DNA of 64,000 bases, from the NCBI RefSeq assembly GCF_006716115.1, contig NZ_VFOO01000001.1:2604001-2668000 (forward strand), given 5' to 3'. The number at the start of each line of letters is the position of its first letter. The stretch's first letter is position 1. Shown here in pieces: positions 50,638 to 58,851 of the stretch. The position numbers and the translations under genes are program-made. Below the pieces are notes generated by a model, which saw nothing but the letters and a program-made list of their open reading frames with translations, did not search any database and had not been told where the DNA came from. Origin of the DNA: Subtercola boreus. Its GTDB lineage: Bacteria; Actinomycetota; Actinomycetes; Actinomycetales; Microbacteriaceae.

Positions 50638-51614
50638 GATGCACCCTGTTCGGCGACGCAGGCCACGGTCTGCGTCCCGAGGCCGGTGATCGAGCCCGTC
50701 ATCACGTCGCCGTTCTGCAGGAACCGTTTCCAGTGCTGGCCGTTGCCCGCCGGGCTCCCGGTCAGCAGCAGGTCGCCCGGCAGGAGCGGCATCGTCTCGG
50801 ATGCTCCCGAGATGAGGGCCGCGATGCCGAAGAGCAGGTCGCTGGTCGAACCGTTCTGCTTGGTCTCGCCGTTGAGTTTCAGCTCGACGGTCGCCGAGTC
50901 GACGTCGACGAACGGTGCCGGCACGAGGAACGGACCGGTCGGCAGAAACCCCGGCGCGTTCTTCGAGCGGTACCAGTCGGTGCCGATCTCCTTCATGTCC
51001 TTACGGAACACCAGATCGCGCGTCGTGATGTCGTTGACGATCGTGTAGCCGGCCACGTGGCCGAGAGCATCCTCCCGGCTCACCCGGAAGGCGGGCGCGC
51101 CGATCACGATGGCGAGCTCCAGCTCCCAGTCGTGCACCGCGCTGTAGGCCGGCAGCGCGAGATCGACGTCGTCGCCGACGACGCAGGCGGGCAGGCCGAT
51201 GAAGAAGTAGGGGTCGCCGTGGGCGGCCCGCTTGTCCATCATGTCGGCCGCGAAGGCGCGGGCCTCGTCGGGGGTGCGCGAACCGTCCTGCGTGAGGCCC
51301 GCCGCGACCAGTTGGATGACGTGCTCGCGGTAGTTGGCTCCGGCCTGCAGCACCTGGCGGGGCTCGACGGGGGCGGTGAGCACGACGTCGGCCAGCGACA
51401 TCCACCCGCCTGCGGCGTCTGCGGCGTCTGCCGCCAGACGTTCGAGCCGCGCCCAGTCGGCGGCCGCGAGGAAGGCGTTCAGGTCGGGTGCGCCGAGATC
51501 GTCGGCACCGAGCGGCCGGATCCGGTCACCCGCCACCAGGCCGAGGCGAACCTCGTCGCCGTCGCGGTAGCGCGCCAGGGCGTAGGGGGCGGTGAGCCCG
51601 TCGGTGTGCGCCAC
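50634..51614 (-). CDS. Fumarylacetoacetate hydrolase (FAH) family protein
   Basis: A 326-residue FAH protein. Its motifs are VHDWELELAIVIGAP (metal glutamates), NDITTRDLVFRKDM and LLTGSPAGNGQHW. It groups with hydrolases acting on 2-hydroxymuconate or catechol-derived acids. The start is GTG 51614, two bases after the dioxygenase stop; an in-frame TTG at 51620 overlapping that stop is also possible. Directly follows the ring-cleaving dioxygenase gene, so it is a good candidate for the next step. Confidence 0.85.
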   Translation of the reverse strand: MAHTDGLTAPYALARYRDGDEVRLGLVAGDRIRPLGADDLGAPDLNAFLAAADWARLERLAADAADAAGGWMSLADVVLTAPVEPRQVLQAGANYREHVIQLVAAGLTQDGSRTPDEARAFAADMMDKRAAHGDPYFFIGLPACVVGDDVDLALPAYSAVHDWELELAIVIGAPAFRVSREDALGHVAGYTIVNDITTRDLVFRKDMKEIGTDWYRSKNAPGFLPTGPFLVPAPFVDVDSATVELKLNGETKQNGSTSDLLFGIAALISGASETMPLLPGDLLLTGSPAGNGQHWKRFLQNGDVMTGSITGLGTQTVACVAEQGAS

Positions 51615-51616
51615 GG

Positions 51617-52633
51617 TCAACCCCGACCCTGCTCGGCGTACGGGTTCAGCAGAGCGTGCTTGATCTCGTCGGGAACACCCTCCTCCGTGGCGCTCGGGCC
51701 GTCGGCGGGCGGGAACGACTCGGTCATCGACATCGGCATCGCGCCGTTGCGGTAGAAGTTGTTCGAACCGAGCGACGGCTTCCAGGTGTTGGGCTCCCAG
51801 TCGGGCACGTAGTTGCGGTAACCGCCGGTGTTCAGCTCGATGCGGAGGCCCGAGGGCTCGCGGTAGTAGAGGAAGACCTGCTCGCCGATGCCGTGGATCG
51901 AGGGGCCGTACTCGATCGGGTAGCCCTGCTCCATCAGCACGTCGGCCGCGATCAGCACCTCTTCGCGGGTGTCCGACCAGAAGGCGTAGTGGTTGACCCG
52001 GCCGGCGCGGCTCGACCCGTCGAGCACGACACCGAGGTCGTGGCTCTTCTCGTTGGTCGTGAGCACGGAGAACACCGAGATCGGGGCCTCGTCGAGCACC
52101 GTGCGGGCCATGATGCGAAAGCCGAGCACGTCGTTGTACCACTTCGCGAAACCGTCGACGTCGCTCGCAGCGACCGTCACGTGGTCGAGCTGGCGGGGGG
52201 CGCCGGCGACGGTGCTGCGGCGGGAAGGACGGTCGGGGTAGATCGAGGCGGCCCCGGTGGTGTCGTGGTGCCGGGTGACGTCCCAGTGCAGGGTCATGCT
52301 GTGGCCGTAGGGGCCGGTGAAGCGGTAGGCGCGACCGATCTGCGGAACCTCGACCCATTCGCCCTCCACACCGGCGGCCTCGATGCGCTTGGCCGCCTCG
52401 TCGAGGGCCTCCGCGCTCGAGGTGCGCCACGCCATCGTCTCGAGCGACGCTTCGTCACCCGGCACGACGACGACGCTGTAGGCGTAGTAGTCACCCCAGC
52501 AGCGCAGGTACACGGCGCCGTCGATGCGGTCGACGACGGTCAGTCCGACCTTGTTGACGTAGAAATCGACGGATGCCTCGACATCGGGCGTCGTGATCGC
52601 CACGTAGGAGAGGTGGGAGAGGAGCTTGATCAT
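51617..52633 (-). CDS. Extradiol ring-cleavage dioxygenase (catechol 2,3-dioxygenase type, VOC)
   Basis: A 338-residue two-domain VOC enzyme. The N-domain starts LSHLSYVAITTPDVEASVDFY; the C-domain carries the iron ligands histidine in LDHVTVAA, histidine in VNHYAFW and glutamate in LRIELNTGG. It cleaves a catechol ring next to the hydroxyls. GAAAGG is upstream of the ATG. First gene of the seven-gene aromatic operon on the minus strand, so the promoter lies in 52634-52728. Confidence 0.9.
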   Translation of the reverse strand: MIKLLSHLSYVAITTPDVEASVDFYVNKVGLTVVDRIDGAVYLRCWGDYYAYSVVVVPGDEASLETMAWRTSSAEALDEAAKRIEAAGVEGEWVEVPQIGRAYRFTGPYGHSMTLHWDVTRHHDTTGAASIYPDRPSRRSTVAGAPRQLDHVTVAASDVDGFAKWYNDVLGFRIMARTVLDEAPISVFSVLTTNEKSHDLGVVLDGSSRAGRVNHYAFWSDTREEVLIAADVLMEQGYPIEYGPSIHGIGEQVFLYYREPSGLRIELNTGGYRNYVPDWEPNTWKPSLGSNNFYRNGAMPMSMTESFPPADGPSATEEGVPDEIKHALLNPYAEQGRG

Positions 52634-52728
52634 CTTTGATCCTTTCGGAGGGCGAAGCGCCCAGGGGCAGCCAGTGCATCCAGTCTCGAAGGCGAAGAGG
52701 TATCAGGGAACCACATATCGCCAATGCC

Positions 52729-53538
52729 TCAAATCACCACGGCTGATACCGCCTGGCGGTAAGGGGGCGACACCGCGTCGAGGAGGGCGGCCGCGAGCGC
52801 GCTGTCGTGCATCCACTCGCGGAGGTCGGCCACCGGCTCCCCCGACACGGCGGCCCCGAGGGCTCGGCGGAGCGCCAGCCGGGTGGATGACTCGTACCGC
52901 GGTGCTGCGCGGAAGGTTCCGGCCGCCGTGGCGGTGTCGACGTCTGCCACCCCGGCGACCGGGTCGATGGTCACGTCGCTCCGGGTCTCGCCGAGAAGAC
53001 CGACCCGCAGCAGTCCGGCCGCGCCCGGCGCCTGAAGCCTCGTGGAGAGCACCGTCACGGGCAGCATCCCCGGGCCGTCGAGGAGGGCGACGAGCCCGCC
53101 CGCCTGCCGGCCGACAGACCGGACGACGAGCTCACCGCCCGCGAACACCCGGGCCCAGCCGATGCCGTCACCGAGGAGCCCGGCCGTCTCCGCTTCGCCG
53201 CCCGCGCACTCCACCACAATGGCTCGCGGCGGAACGCCCGCCCTCGCCCGGACCGCCGCATCGCAGAGGTCGGGCCGCAGGTACCGCCGTTCGAGCACGA
53301 CGGGAAACGGCAACGACAGCAGCGCGGCCAGGGCCGGGCCCGGCACCGCGACCGGGTTGTCGACCACCGCCGAAGCGGCCCCGGCCCGTGCGGCCGCTTC
53401 GAGGAGTCCTGGCCAGCCCGCTCCCCCGGCGAGAGCCGTCACAGCTCCACGGGCCCCCGCCACGAGCCCCGCACTTCGCCCGAGCCCGCCGAGCGCCTGC
53501 CGGTACGGGGCATGGCTGCTGTGCACCCCGGTCGTCAT
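52729..53538 (-). CDS. Protein of unknown function coupled to a Gfo/Idh oxidoreductase
   Basis: A 269-residue protein I cannot assign. It is rich in alanine, leucine and arginine, has no signal peptide, and the central part (LPFPVVLERRYLRPDLCDAA) and the end (WMHDSALAAALLDAVSPPYRQ) look folded. The start overlaps the stop of the Gfo/Idh/MocA gene (ATGA), so the two are translated together. It may be a partner subunit or a divergent C-terminal domain of an oxidoreductase. Confidence 0.7.
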   Translation of the reverse strand: MTTGVHSSHAPYRQALGGLGRSAGLVAGARGAVTALAGGAGWPGLLEAAARAGAASAVVDNPVAVPGPALAALLSLPFPVVLERRYLRPDLCDAAVRARAGVPPRAIVVECAGGEAETAGLLGDGIGWARVFAGGELVVRSVGRQAGGLVALLDGPGMLPVTVLSTRLQAPGAAGLLRVGLLGETRSDVTIDPVAGVADVDTATAAGTFRAAPRYESSTRLALRRALGAAVSGEPVADLREWMHDSALAAALLDAVSPPYRQAVSAVVI

Positions 53539-54575
53539 CGGTCTCCCCCTCGGCTGATCCAGTCGGCCGCAGCATCCGCCAGCGCGATGCCGTAGAGGGC
53601 ATCCGCCCGGAGCTCGTCGTACTCGACGGGCTCCGATCCGGCCAGGAGGTCGGCCAGGGCGCGCCACTCCGACAGGTAGCCGTCCTCCGGCGAGCGGGAG
53701 TATGTGGTGCGCCGGCCGTCGACCCCGCGCACGCGCACCGTCGCGCTTCCCGAGTGCACGAACGCCGGCGGGAACTCGACCTCGATCCGGTCGTGGGCCG
53801 TCGCGATCGTCATCCGCCACAGCGCATCCGCGCCCTCCGGGTGCATCACGGCGGCGAGCTGCACCAGCACGCCGCTCGCCCGGTACGCGAGGAGGTACCC
53901 GACCGGAGCGGCCGCGCGCGCGAAGACCATGCCCTCGAACCGGGGCGCAAGATCCCGGAGGGCGGGCAGATCGTGCACCGCCAGGCCCGAGACCAGCTGA
54001 CGCACCATGCCGGCGACCACGTCGGGGTTGCCGAGGTCGGGACGGGCTCGGCGCGGCATCCGGATGTCGCCGAGCTCAGCCACGGCGTCGTGGTAACGGG
54101 TGTTCGGGGGCAGGGAGACAACGACGGAGACCGTCTGCACCGGTGATCGCGCCGCCAGGAGGTGGTGCTTGGCCCGCCCCCAGGAGAAGTCGTAGAGGTG
54201 GTTGGTGCCGACCACCAGCACGGTGCCGCTCGCTCGGCACGCCCCGATCACGGCCTCGACCTCGCCGGCATCCTGGGCGAGTGGTTTCTCGCAGAAGACC
54301 ACCCGTTTGCCCGCCGTGACCGCCGCGAGGATCTGGCGCGCGTGCTGCTCGGGCGGGCTGCAGACCAGCACGATGTCGACCTCGGGGTCCGCCAGGAGAG
54401 CGGCCTCACCCGACGACCACCGTGCGCCGAGGGGCGCCGCGAGCGCCTCGGCCCGGCCGCTTCCGGCGTCGGTCACGTGCACGACGCTGTACAGGTCGTC
54501 GAGCAGGGCCAGGGTGGGCAGGTGCAGGGCTCCGACGCCGGCACCCGCACCGATCACTCCGACTCCGTGGGTCAT
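53535..54575 (-). CDS. Gfo/Idh/MocA family oxidoreductase
   Basis: A 346-residue NAD-dependent sugar dehydrogenase. The cofactor motif is GVIGAGAGVGALHLPTL and the conserved lysine is in FCEKPLAQDAGE. The C-terminal domain has HDRIEVEFPPAFVH. I chose the ATG at 54575, nine codons inside the longest frame, where the domain starts. Relatives such as DgpA oxidise C3 of glycosides before deglycosylation. It is divergent from a ROK regulator and lies near a C-deglycosidase pair. Confidence 0.87.
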   Translation of the reverse strand: MTHGVGVIGAGAGVGALHLPTLALLDDLYSVVHVTDAGSGRAEALAAPLGARWSSGEAALLADPEVDIVLVCSPPEQHARQILAAVTAGKRVVFCEKPLAQDAGEVEAVIGACRASGTVLVVGTNHLYDFSWGRAKHHLLAARSPVQTVSVVVSLPPNTRYHDAVAELGDIRMPRRARPDLGNPDVVAGMVRQLVSGLAVHDLPALRDLAPRFEGMVFARAAAPVGYLLAYRASGVLVQLAAVMHPEGADALWRMTIATAHDRIEVEFPPAFVHSGSATVRVRGVDGRRTTYSRSPEDGYLSEWRALADLLAGSEPVEYDELRADALYGIALADAAADWISRGGDR

Positions 54576-54600
54576 GATGCGACTCGCTCTCTTCTGTCGC

Positions 54601-54615
54601 AATTATGCCTAAGTT
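54601..54615 (-). promoter_or_regulatory. Weaker copy of the shared ROK-type motif
   Basis: On the minus strand the sequence is AACTTAGGCATAATT, which shares TTAGRCATAA with the site at 55963. It lies between the divergent Gfo/Idh and ROK genes, where control of both is possible. The match is 10 of 14, so it is a suggestion only. Confidence 0.4.
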
Positions 54616-54682
54616 CTGTTGCAGGAGTCCATAGCGGGTGGGTTGGCGACACTTGTGCACTGAGCTTGTGTGAGAATCGATC

Positions 54683-55948
54683 ATGGCCCGCGAATCATCC
54701 CTGCGCTTCGGCGCACAGACTGACGAGATCACCAGTCTGCTCCGCATCATCAATCTGGTGCGCACAGAGGAAGCCGTCACCCGCCCCGAGATCGGCAGGC
54801 TCACCGGTCTCGGCCGCGGAGTCGTCACCCAGCGGGTCGACGCCGCCATCGAAGCCGGCTTTCTCGAAGACGGCGAATTCGGGCAGTCCTCCGGCGGCCG
54901 TGCGCCCCGAACACTGCGCTTCCGCTCCGACCAGGCCCACATCATCGTGTGCGCCCTCGGCGCCCTGCACATCCGGGTCGGCATCGCCAGCCTCGACGGA
55001 ACGGTGACCTCGCAGACCCACCGCGAGTGGGACATCGCCACAGGTCCCGCGGCCACCCTCGACACCGCGCTCGGCATGATCGACGAGCTCCTCGCCGACG
55101 AGCCGGAGCGCCCGGTCTGGGCCGTGTCGGTCGGAGTGCCCGGCCCCGTGGACTTCGAGAGCGGATCGCCGGTCGCGCCGCCCATCATGCCGGGCTGGAA
55201 CGGCTTCGACATCCGCCGCCGCTTCGAGCAGCGGTTCGACGCACCGGTCTGGGTCGACAACGACGTGAACCTCCTGACCCTCGCCGAACGGCAGCGTCGA
55301 CGCGACGAACCGATCGACCTCATCTACTGCAAAGTGGGCAGCGGAATCGGCGCGGGACTGTTGTCGCGCGGGCGCCTGCACCGCGGGGCGAACGGCGCCG
55401 CCGGCGACATCGGGCACGTGCGGGTGCGCGATTCGGCCGAGCCGTGCCGGTGCGGAAAGGTGGGCTGCCTGGAGGCAGAGGCGGGCGGCTGGGCGTTGGT
55501 GCGCCGGGCCAACCGGGCCATCGAAGACGGCGCGACCGGGATGCTCGCCACCCAGTTCGCCGGCGGGCTGGCCATCACCCCCGAAGCCATCGCCGTGGCC
55601 GCGATGGACGGGGACGCCCTCGCCATCTCGCTGGTGCACCACTCGGCCGGGCTGGTCGGCGAATCGATCGCCGCCCTCGTCAACATGTTCAACCCCAACG
55701 TCATCGTGATCGGCGGCTCCGTCTCGGCGGCGGGCGAGATCTTCCTCGCCGAGGTGCGACGACGCGTGTACGAGCTGTCACTGCCGCTCGCGACCCGCGA
55801 CCTCAGCCTGGTGCGGTCTGTTGGCGACGAGAAGGAACCGCTGCGCGGCGGCGCCCAGCTCGCGATCGAGCAGCTCTTCGATGCGACGTTCCCTCGTTGG
55901 TTCGCCGAGGGCCGGCCGACGATCGTCGGGGTACGCGCAGCAGCCTGA
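54683..55948 (+). CDS. ROK family transcriptional regulator
   Basis: A 421-residue NagC/XylR-type repressor. An N-terminal winged helix (EIGRLTGLGRGVVTQRVDAAI) is followed by a sugar-kinase-like domain with GVPGPVDF, the zinc motif CRCGKVGCLEAEAGG and the ATP/sugar block NPNVIVIGGSVS. It should sense a sugar or sugar derivative. It stands between a Gfo/Idh gene (divergent) and a C-deglycosidase pair (downstream). A shared motif near 54601, 55963 and 45566 gives it a plausible regulon. Confidence 0.9.
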   Translation: MARESSLRFGAQTDEITSLLRIINLVRTEEAVTRPEIGRLTGLGRGVVTQRVDAAIEAGFLEDGEFGQSSGGRAPRTLRFRSDQAHIIVCALGALHIRVGIASLDGTVTSQTHREWDIATGPAATLDTALGMIDELLADEPERPVWAVSVGVPGPVDFESGSPVAPPIMPGWNGFDIRRRFEQRFDAPVWVDNDVNLLTLAERQRRRDEPIDLIYCKVGSGIGAGLLSRGRLHRGANGAAGDIGHVRVRDSAEPCRCGKVGCLEAEAGGWALVRRANRAIEDGATGMLATQFAGGLAITPEAIAVAAMDGDALAISLVHHSAGLVGESIAALVNMFNPNVIVIGGSVSAAGEIFLAEVRRRVYELSLPLATRDLSLVRSVGDEKEPLRGGAQLAIEQLFDATFPRWFAEGRPTIVGVRAAA

Positions 55949-55962
55949 CCTACTTCTTCCGG

Positions 55963-55976
55963 AATTAGACATAAGC
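55963..55976 (+). promoter_or_regulatory. Shared motif AATTAGACATAAGC upstream of a C-deglycosidase operon
   Basis: A 14-base motif 17 bases before the start of the deglycosidase beta gene, matching 45566-45579 at 13 of 14 positions. CATAAG here and CTTATG at the start codon form a loose inverted pair. TATGTT (55979-55984) could be a -10 box, giving a very short or absent leader. Confidence 0.55.
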
Positions 55977-55993
55977 GTGTATGTTTTCGTCTT

Positions 55994-56404
55994 ATGACAC
56001 TCTCCGCACTCCGGTCTGACGCCCTGGCGGCCACGCCGAACGGGTTCGAGCTGCGGCTGGGGCTGCCGTGGATCCGGTCGATGCCCCTCTCGAGCGTCGG
56101 GGAGCTGGCCCTGACTCTCGATGACACTCCGGTGGCCGTCGACATCACCGTCGGCGACCGCTGCGTCGCCCCCGACCACCTCGCAGACGAGCCGGGGTGG
56201 TGGTTCATCCAGGATCGCCTCGTACTCGCCGGCCACGAGCATCCTTTGCCCGGCGAACACGACGTCGAGGTGCGGTTCACTCTGATGGTGCCGTACCTGC
56301 AGGGTGGACCCGGGGCGCCGTTGGCCCTGCCGTTCCGGATCGCGGGGACGCTCACGCCCGACGCCGCGGCAGGCGTTCCCACGGTGTCGCGCGATGTCGC
56401 CTGA
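55994..56404 (+). CDS. C-glycoside deglycosidase beta subunit (DUF6379/CGDB type)
   Basis: A 136-residue beta-rich protein of the family once called DUF6379, now known as the small subunit of CarBC/DgpBC-type enzymes that break the C-C bond of C-glycosides. Blocks LGLPWIRSMPL, GWWFIQDRLVLAG and VRFTLMVPYLQ align with the second copy at 62067 (LPWYRSLWL, LWFVADK, LVLTLRLLYMQ). It overlaps the alpha-type gene by 11 bases. The start has no clear ribosome site and a -10-like box nearby. Confidence 0.8.
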   Translation: MTLSALRSDALAATPNGFELRLGLPWIRSMPLSSVGELALTLDDTPVAVDITVGDRCVAPDHLADEPGWWFIQDRLVLAGHEHPLPGEHDVEVRFTLMVPYLQGGPGAPLALPFRIAGTLTPDAAAGVPTVSRDVA

Positions 56405-57386
56405 GCCGGAAGGCTGGACGTTCGCCGCCAGCACCTTCAACTGGACCCCCGACATCATCGCCGCCGAGCGCGAAGCGGCCGACATCGTCTGCTCGATCGT
56501 CGCTGACGGCGTGACCGAGACCGTCGAGCTCGAAGCGGGCTCCGTGTGGCGATCGTTCCCGTCGCCCGCCGACGCCGAGGTCGACGCGCTCCACGAGTCC
56601 CTCACCGCGGTGGGCGGCACGGTCAGCATGGTGGGCCTCAGCCTCGACGACTACACCGCCACCCTGAGGCCGCGGAGCCACGACGAACGGCTGGCCTTCC
56701 TCTCACCGCAGCTCCGGGCTGCGAACCGGGTCGGCGCACGCGGGGTGCGCCTGCCGATCGGCCAGGCCGGGCACCGGCTGCTGGATGACCTGCTGCCCCT
56801 GCTCGAACAGTACGACCTCACGCTCTACGAGGAGATCCAGGGCCAGCAGGCGCCCTCGTCGCCGCCTGTCACCGCCGCTCTCGAGACGATCGACTCGCTG
56901 GCGAGCGACCGCGTGCGGGTGCTGGTCGACGTCAGCCTGCTCATGCCCGCCCTCCCCGTCTCCTATCTGGAGCGACTGTCGGCCGCGGGCCTGCCCCCCG
57001 ACCTCCTCAGCCGGCTCGACTCGGAGTGGCGCGACCCGGCGACCGGGGACGCGGTGACCGCGTTCCTGCGGTCTGGTGGGGTGCCGGCATCCATCCACAC
57101 CCTCTACATGAACCTGCTGATCCGCTTCGGCCGATCCCCCGTCGACGACCTACGAGGCGTCCTGCCGCTCATCGGTGCGTTCCACCTCAAGTTCTGGGAC
57201 CTCGACGACACCGACGCGCGGGTCTCGGCCCCGCTCGCCGACCTCGCCCGGCTGCTGCGCTCCTCGGGCCGACCCTTCGCGGGCACCCTGACGAGCGAGT
57301 GGGGCGGCCACGAATGGCTCGACGGCGTGGATGCGACCGCCGTCACGCGCGCCCACCTCGCACTCGCCCGCACCGCCCTCGCCTGA
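56394..57386 (+). CDS. TIM-barrel sugar isomerase-like, C-glycoside deglycosidase alpha-type subunit
   Basis: A 330-residue protein of the sugar phosphate isomerase/epimerase (AP-endonuclease-2 fold) superfamily. Likely metal ligands are glutamate in LYEEIQG, aspartate in LVDVSLL, histidine in FHLKFWD and glutamate in TSEWGGHEW. Paired and overlapping with a CGDB protein, it fits the alpha subunit of a C-glycoside deglycosidase, acting on 3-oxo-glycosides. It is clearly divergent from the second pair's alpha at 62473, so the two may prefer different aglycones. Confidence 0.72.
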   Translation: MSPEPEGWTFAASTFNWTPDIIAAEREAADIVCSIVADGVTETVELEAGSVWRSFPSPADAEVDALHESLTAVGGTVSMVGLSLDDYTATLRPRSHDERLAFLSPQLRAANRVGARGVRLPIGQAGHRLLDDLLPLLEQYDLTLYEEIQGQQAPSSPPVTAALETIDSLASDRVRVLVDVSLLMPALPVSYLERLSAAGLPPDLLSRLDSEWRDPATGDAVTAFLRSGGVPASIHTLYMNLLIRFGRSPVDDLRGVLPLIGAFHLKFWDLDDTDARVSAPLADLARLLRSSGRPFAGTLTSEWGGHEWLDGVDATAVTRAHLALARTALA

Positions 57387-57424
57387 GCCCGGGCTGCGTC
57401 AAGAGCGCCGCGAGGAAGTCTTCA

Positions 57425-58093
57425 TCAGCCTGTCGTACTGAGACGCACCATGGCGTCGTAGAGCTGCCCGTCCGTCATCGGCGGCTCGGGAAGCGGATGC
57501 GCCCGATCGGCGCGGTAGGCGTCGAGCATGAGGTGGAGCTGCCGCCGCCACGCGTTCGGCGCCGAGGTGAGCGTGGTGTCGAGCATCCGGCCGTTCGACC
57601 AGATGAGGTTGACGATGTCGGCCAGGGCGATGTCGGGGCGCACGTGGCCGGTCTTCTGGGCACGGGTCAGAACGTCCTCGATCTGCTGGCACATCTGGTC
57701 GTGGATGCGCTCAGTGTCGGCGCTGCCCGGGAAACGCCGGGAGAGGAAGTCGTTGAACCCGCGGTCCCCCGCCTGCAGGCGGAAGAGGTTCTCGAGGTAG
57801 TTCACGAACGCGTCCCACGGGTCTTCGATCTTCAGAGCTTCGAGGGAACCCTCGGCGAACTCTCCGAGCCGAGGTTGCAGGGCCGCCAGAAGCAGGTCGA
57901 GTCGGGTCGGGAAGTGGCGGTACAGGGTGCCGATGGCAACGTCGGCTTCACGGGCGATCTGCTCCAGCGAGGCATCCACCCCCCGGGCTGCGAACTCGCG
58001 CCGCGCAGCGGCGATGAGCCGGTCGTGACGCTCCTGGGCGTCACGGCGCCAGGGTGCCCGCGGCTGCGTCCGCTCACTCTCGCTCGTGCCCAC
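57425..58093 (-). CDS. TetR/AcrR family regulator
   Basis: A 222-residue repressor. LIAAARREFAARGVDASLEQIA and LYRHFPTRLDLL form the DNA-binding part, with the C-domain typical of regulators near oxidoreductases. The likely start is GTG at 58093; longer frames overlap the divergent gene. Only 25 bases separate it from the divergent oxidoreductase start, so each promoter must overlap the other gene or the TetR mRNA must be nearly leaderless. Confidence 0.87.
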   Translation of the reverse strand: MGTSESERTQPRAPWRRDAQERHDRLIAAARREFAARGVDASLEQIAREADVAIGTLYRHFPTRLDLLLAALQPRLGEFAEGSLEALKIEDPWDAFVNYLENLFRLQAGDRGFNDFLSRRFPGSADTERIHDQMCQQIEDVLTRAQKTGHVRPDIALADIVNLIWSNGRMLDTTLTSAPNAWRRQLHLMLDAYRADRAHPLPEPPMTDGQLYDAMVRLSTTG

Positions 58094-58118
58094 CGAGCCA
58101 ATTACCAAGGAGCACATC

Positions 58119-58742
58119 ATGGGAAGCATCAGCATCATCGGCGCGGGGAACATGGCCAGCGCCATCGGCACCCTGGCTCTTCAGGGCGGCAACACCGTCG
58201 AGATCGTGAGCCGGGATGCGGCCAGGGGCGCCGCCCTGGCCCAGGCGCTCGGCAACGGTGCCACGGCGGGAACCTGGGGCGCTGCGCCGGCCGGAGACAT
58301 CGTGATCCTCGCCGTGCTGTTCGAAAGCGCCGTCGAGATCGTCACCGAGTACGGGGAGGCGCTGGCCGGCAGGATCCTCGTCGACATCACGAACCCCTTC
58401 AACGCCACGGGCACCGGGCTGGCCATTTCCCACGACACCTCTGTCGCAGAGCTGGTCGCCCAGGCCGCGCCCGCGAGCGCGCAAATCGTCAAGGCGTTCA
58501 ACACCCTCTTCCGCGACGTGCTCGCTGCCGGCGGCCGGGACGTGTTCCTGGCCGGCGACGACGAGGGGGCGAAAGCGACCGTGTCGACGTTCATCGCAAG
58601 CCTCGGACATCGACCACGGGATGTCGGCGACCTCAGCATGGCGCACTGGCTGGAGGGCGCGGGGCTGCTGGAGATGGGGCTCGCCAGGAACGGTCTGGGG
58701 TTCACGATCTCCCTCAGCGTCGATGTGAGTGGAGTGCAGTAG
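58119..58742 (+). CDS. NADPH-dependent F420 reductase-like oxidoreductase
   Basis: A 207-residue Rossmann protein. SIIGAGNMASAIGTLALQGG binds the nucleotide, with SRDAA after it; the blocks LVDITNPFN and KAFNTLFRDVLA are conserved in the F420:NADP reductase-like family. AAGGAG lies six bases before the ATG. Divergent from the TetR gene, which probably controls it. Substrate unknown. Confidence 0.85.
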   Translation: MGSISIIGAGNMASAIGTLALQGGNTVEIVSRDAARGAALAQALGNGATAGTWGAAPAGDIVILAVLFESAVEIVTEYGEALAGRILVDITNPFNATGTGLAISHDTSVAELVAQAAPASAQIVKAFNTLFRDVLAAGGRDVFLAGDDEGAKATVSTFIASLGHRPRDVGDLSMAHWLEGAGLLEMGLARNGLGFTISLSVDVSGVQ

Positions 58743-58851
58743 GGCGATAGCGAAATGGGGAGGGAGTGACTGCGCCGCGCACGACAGTTCGGCGCTGTCA
58801 AGGCGTCGGCCCGGTCGCACCGCCCCGCTCAGGGGTGCGTAAGGTCGAAGG

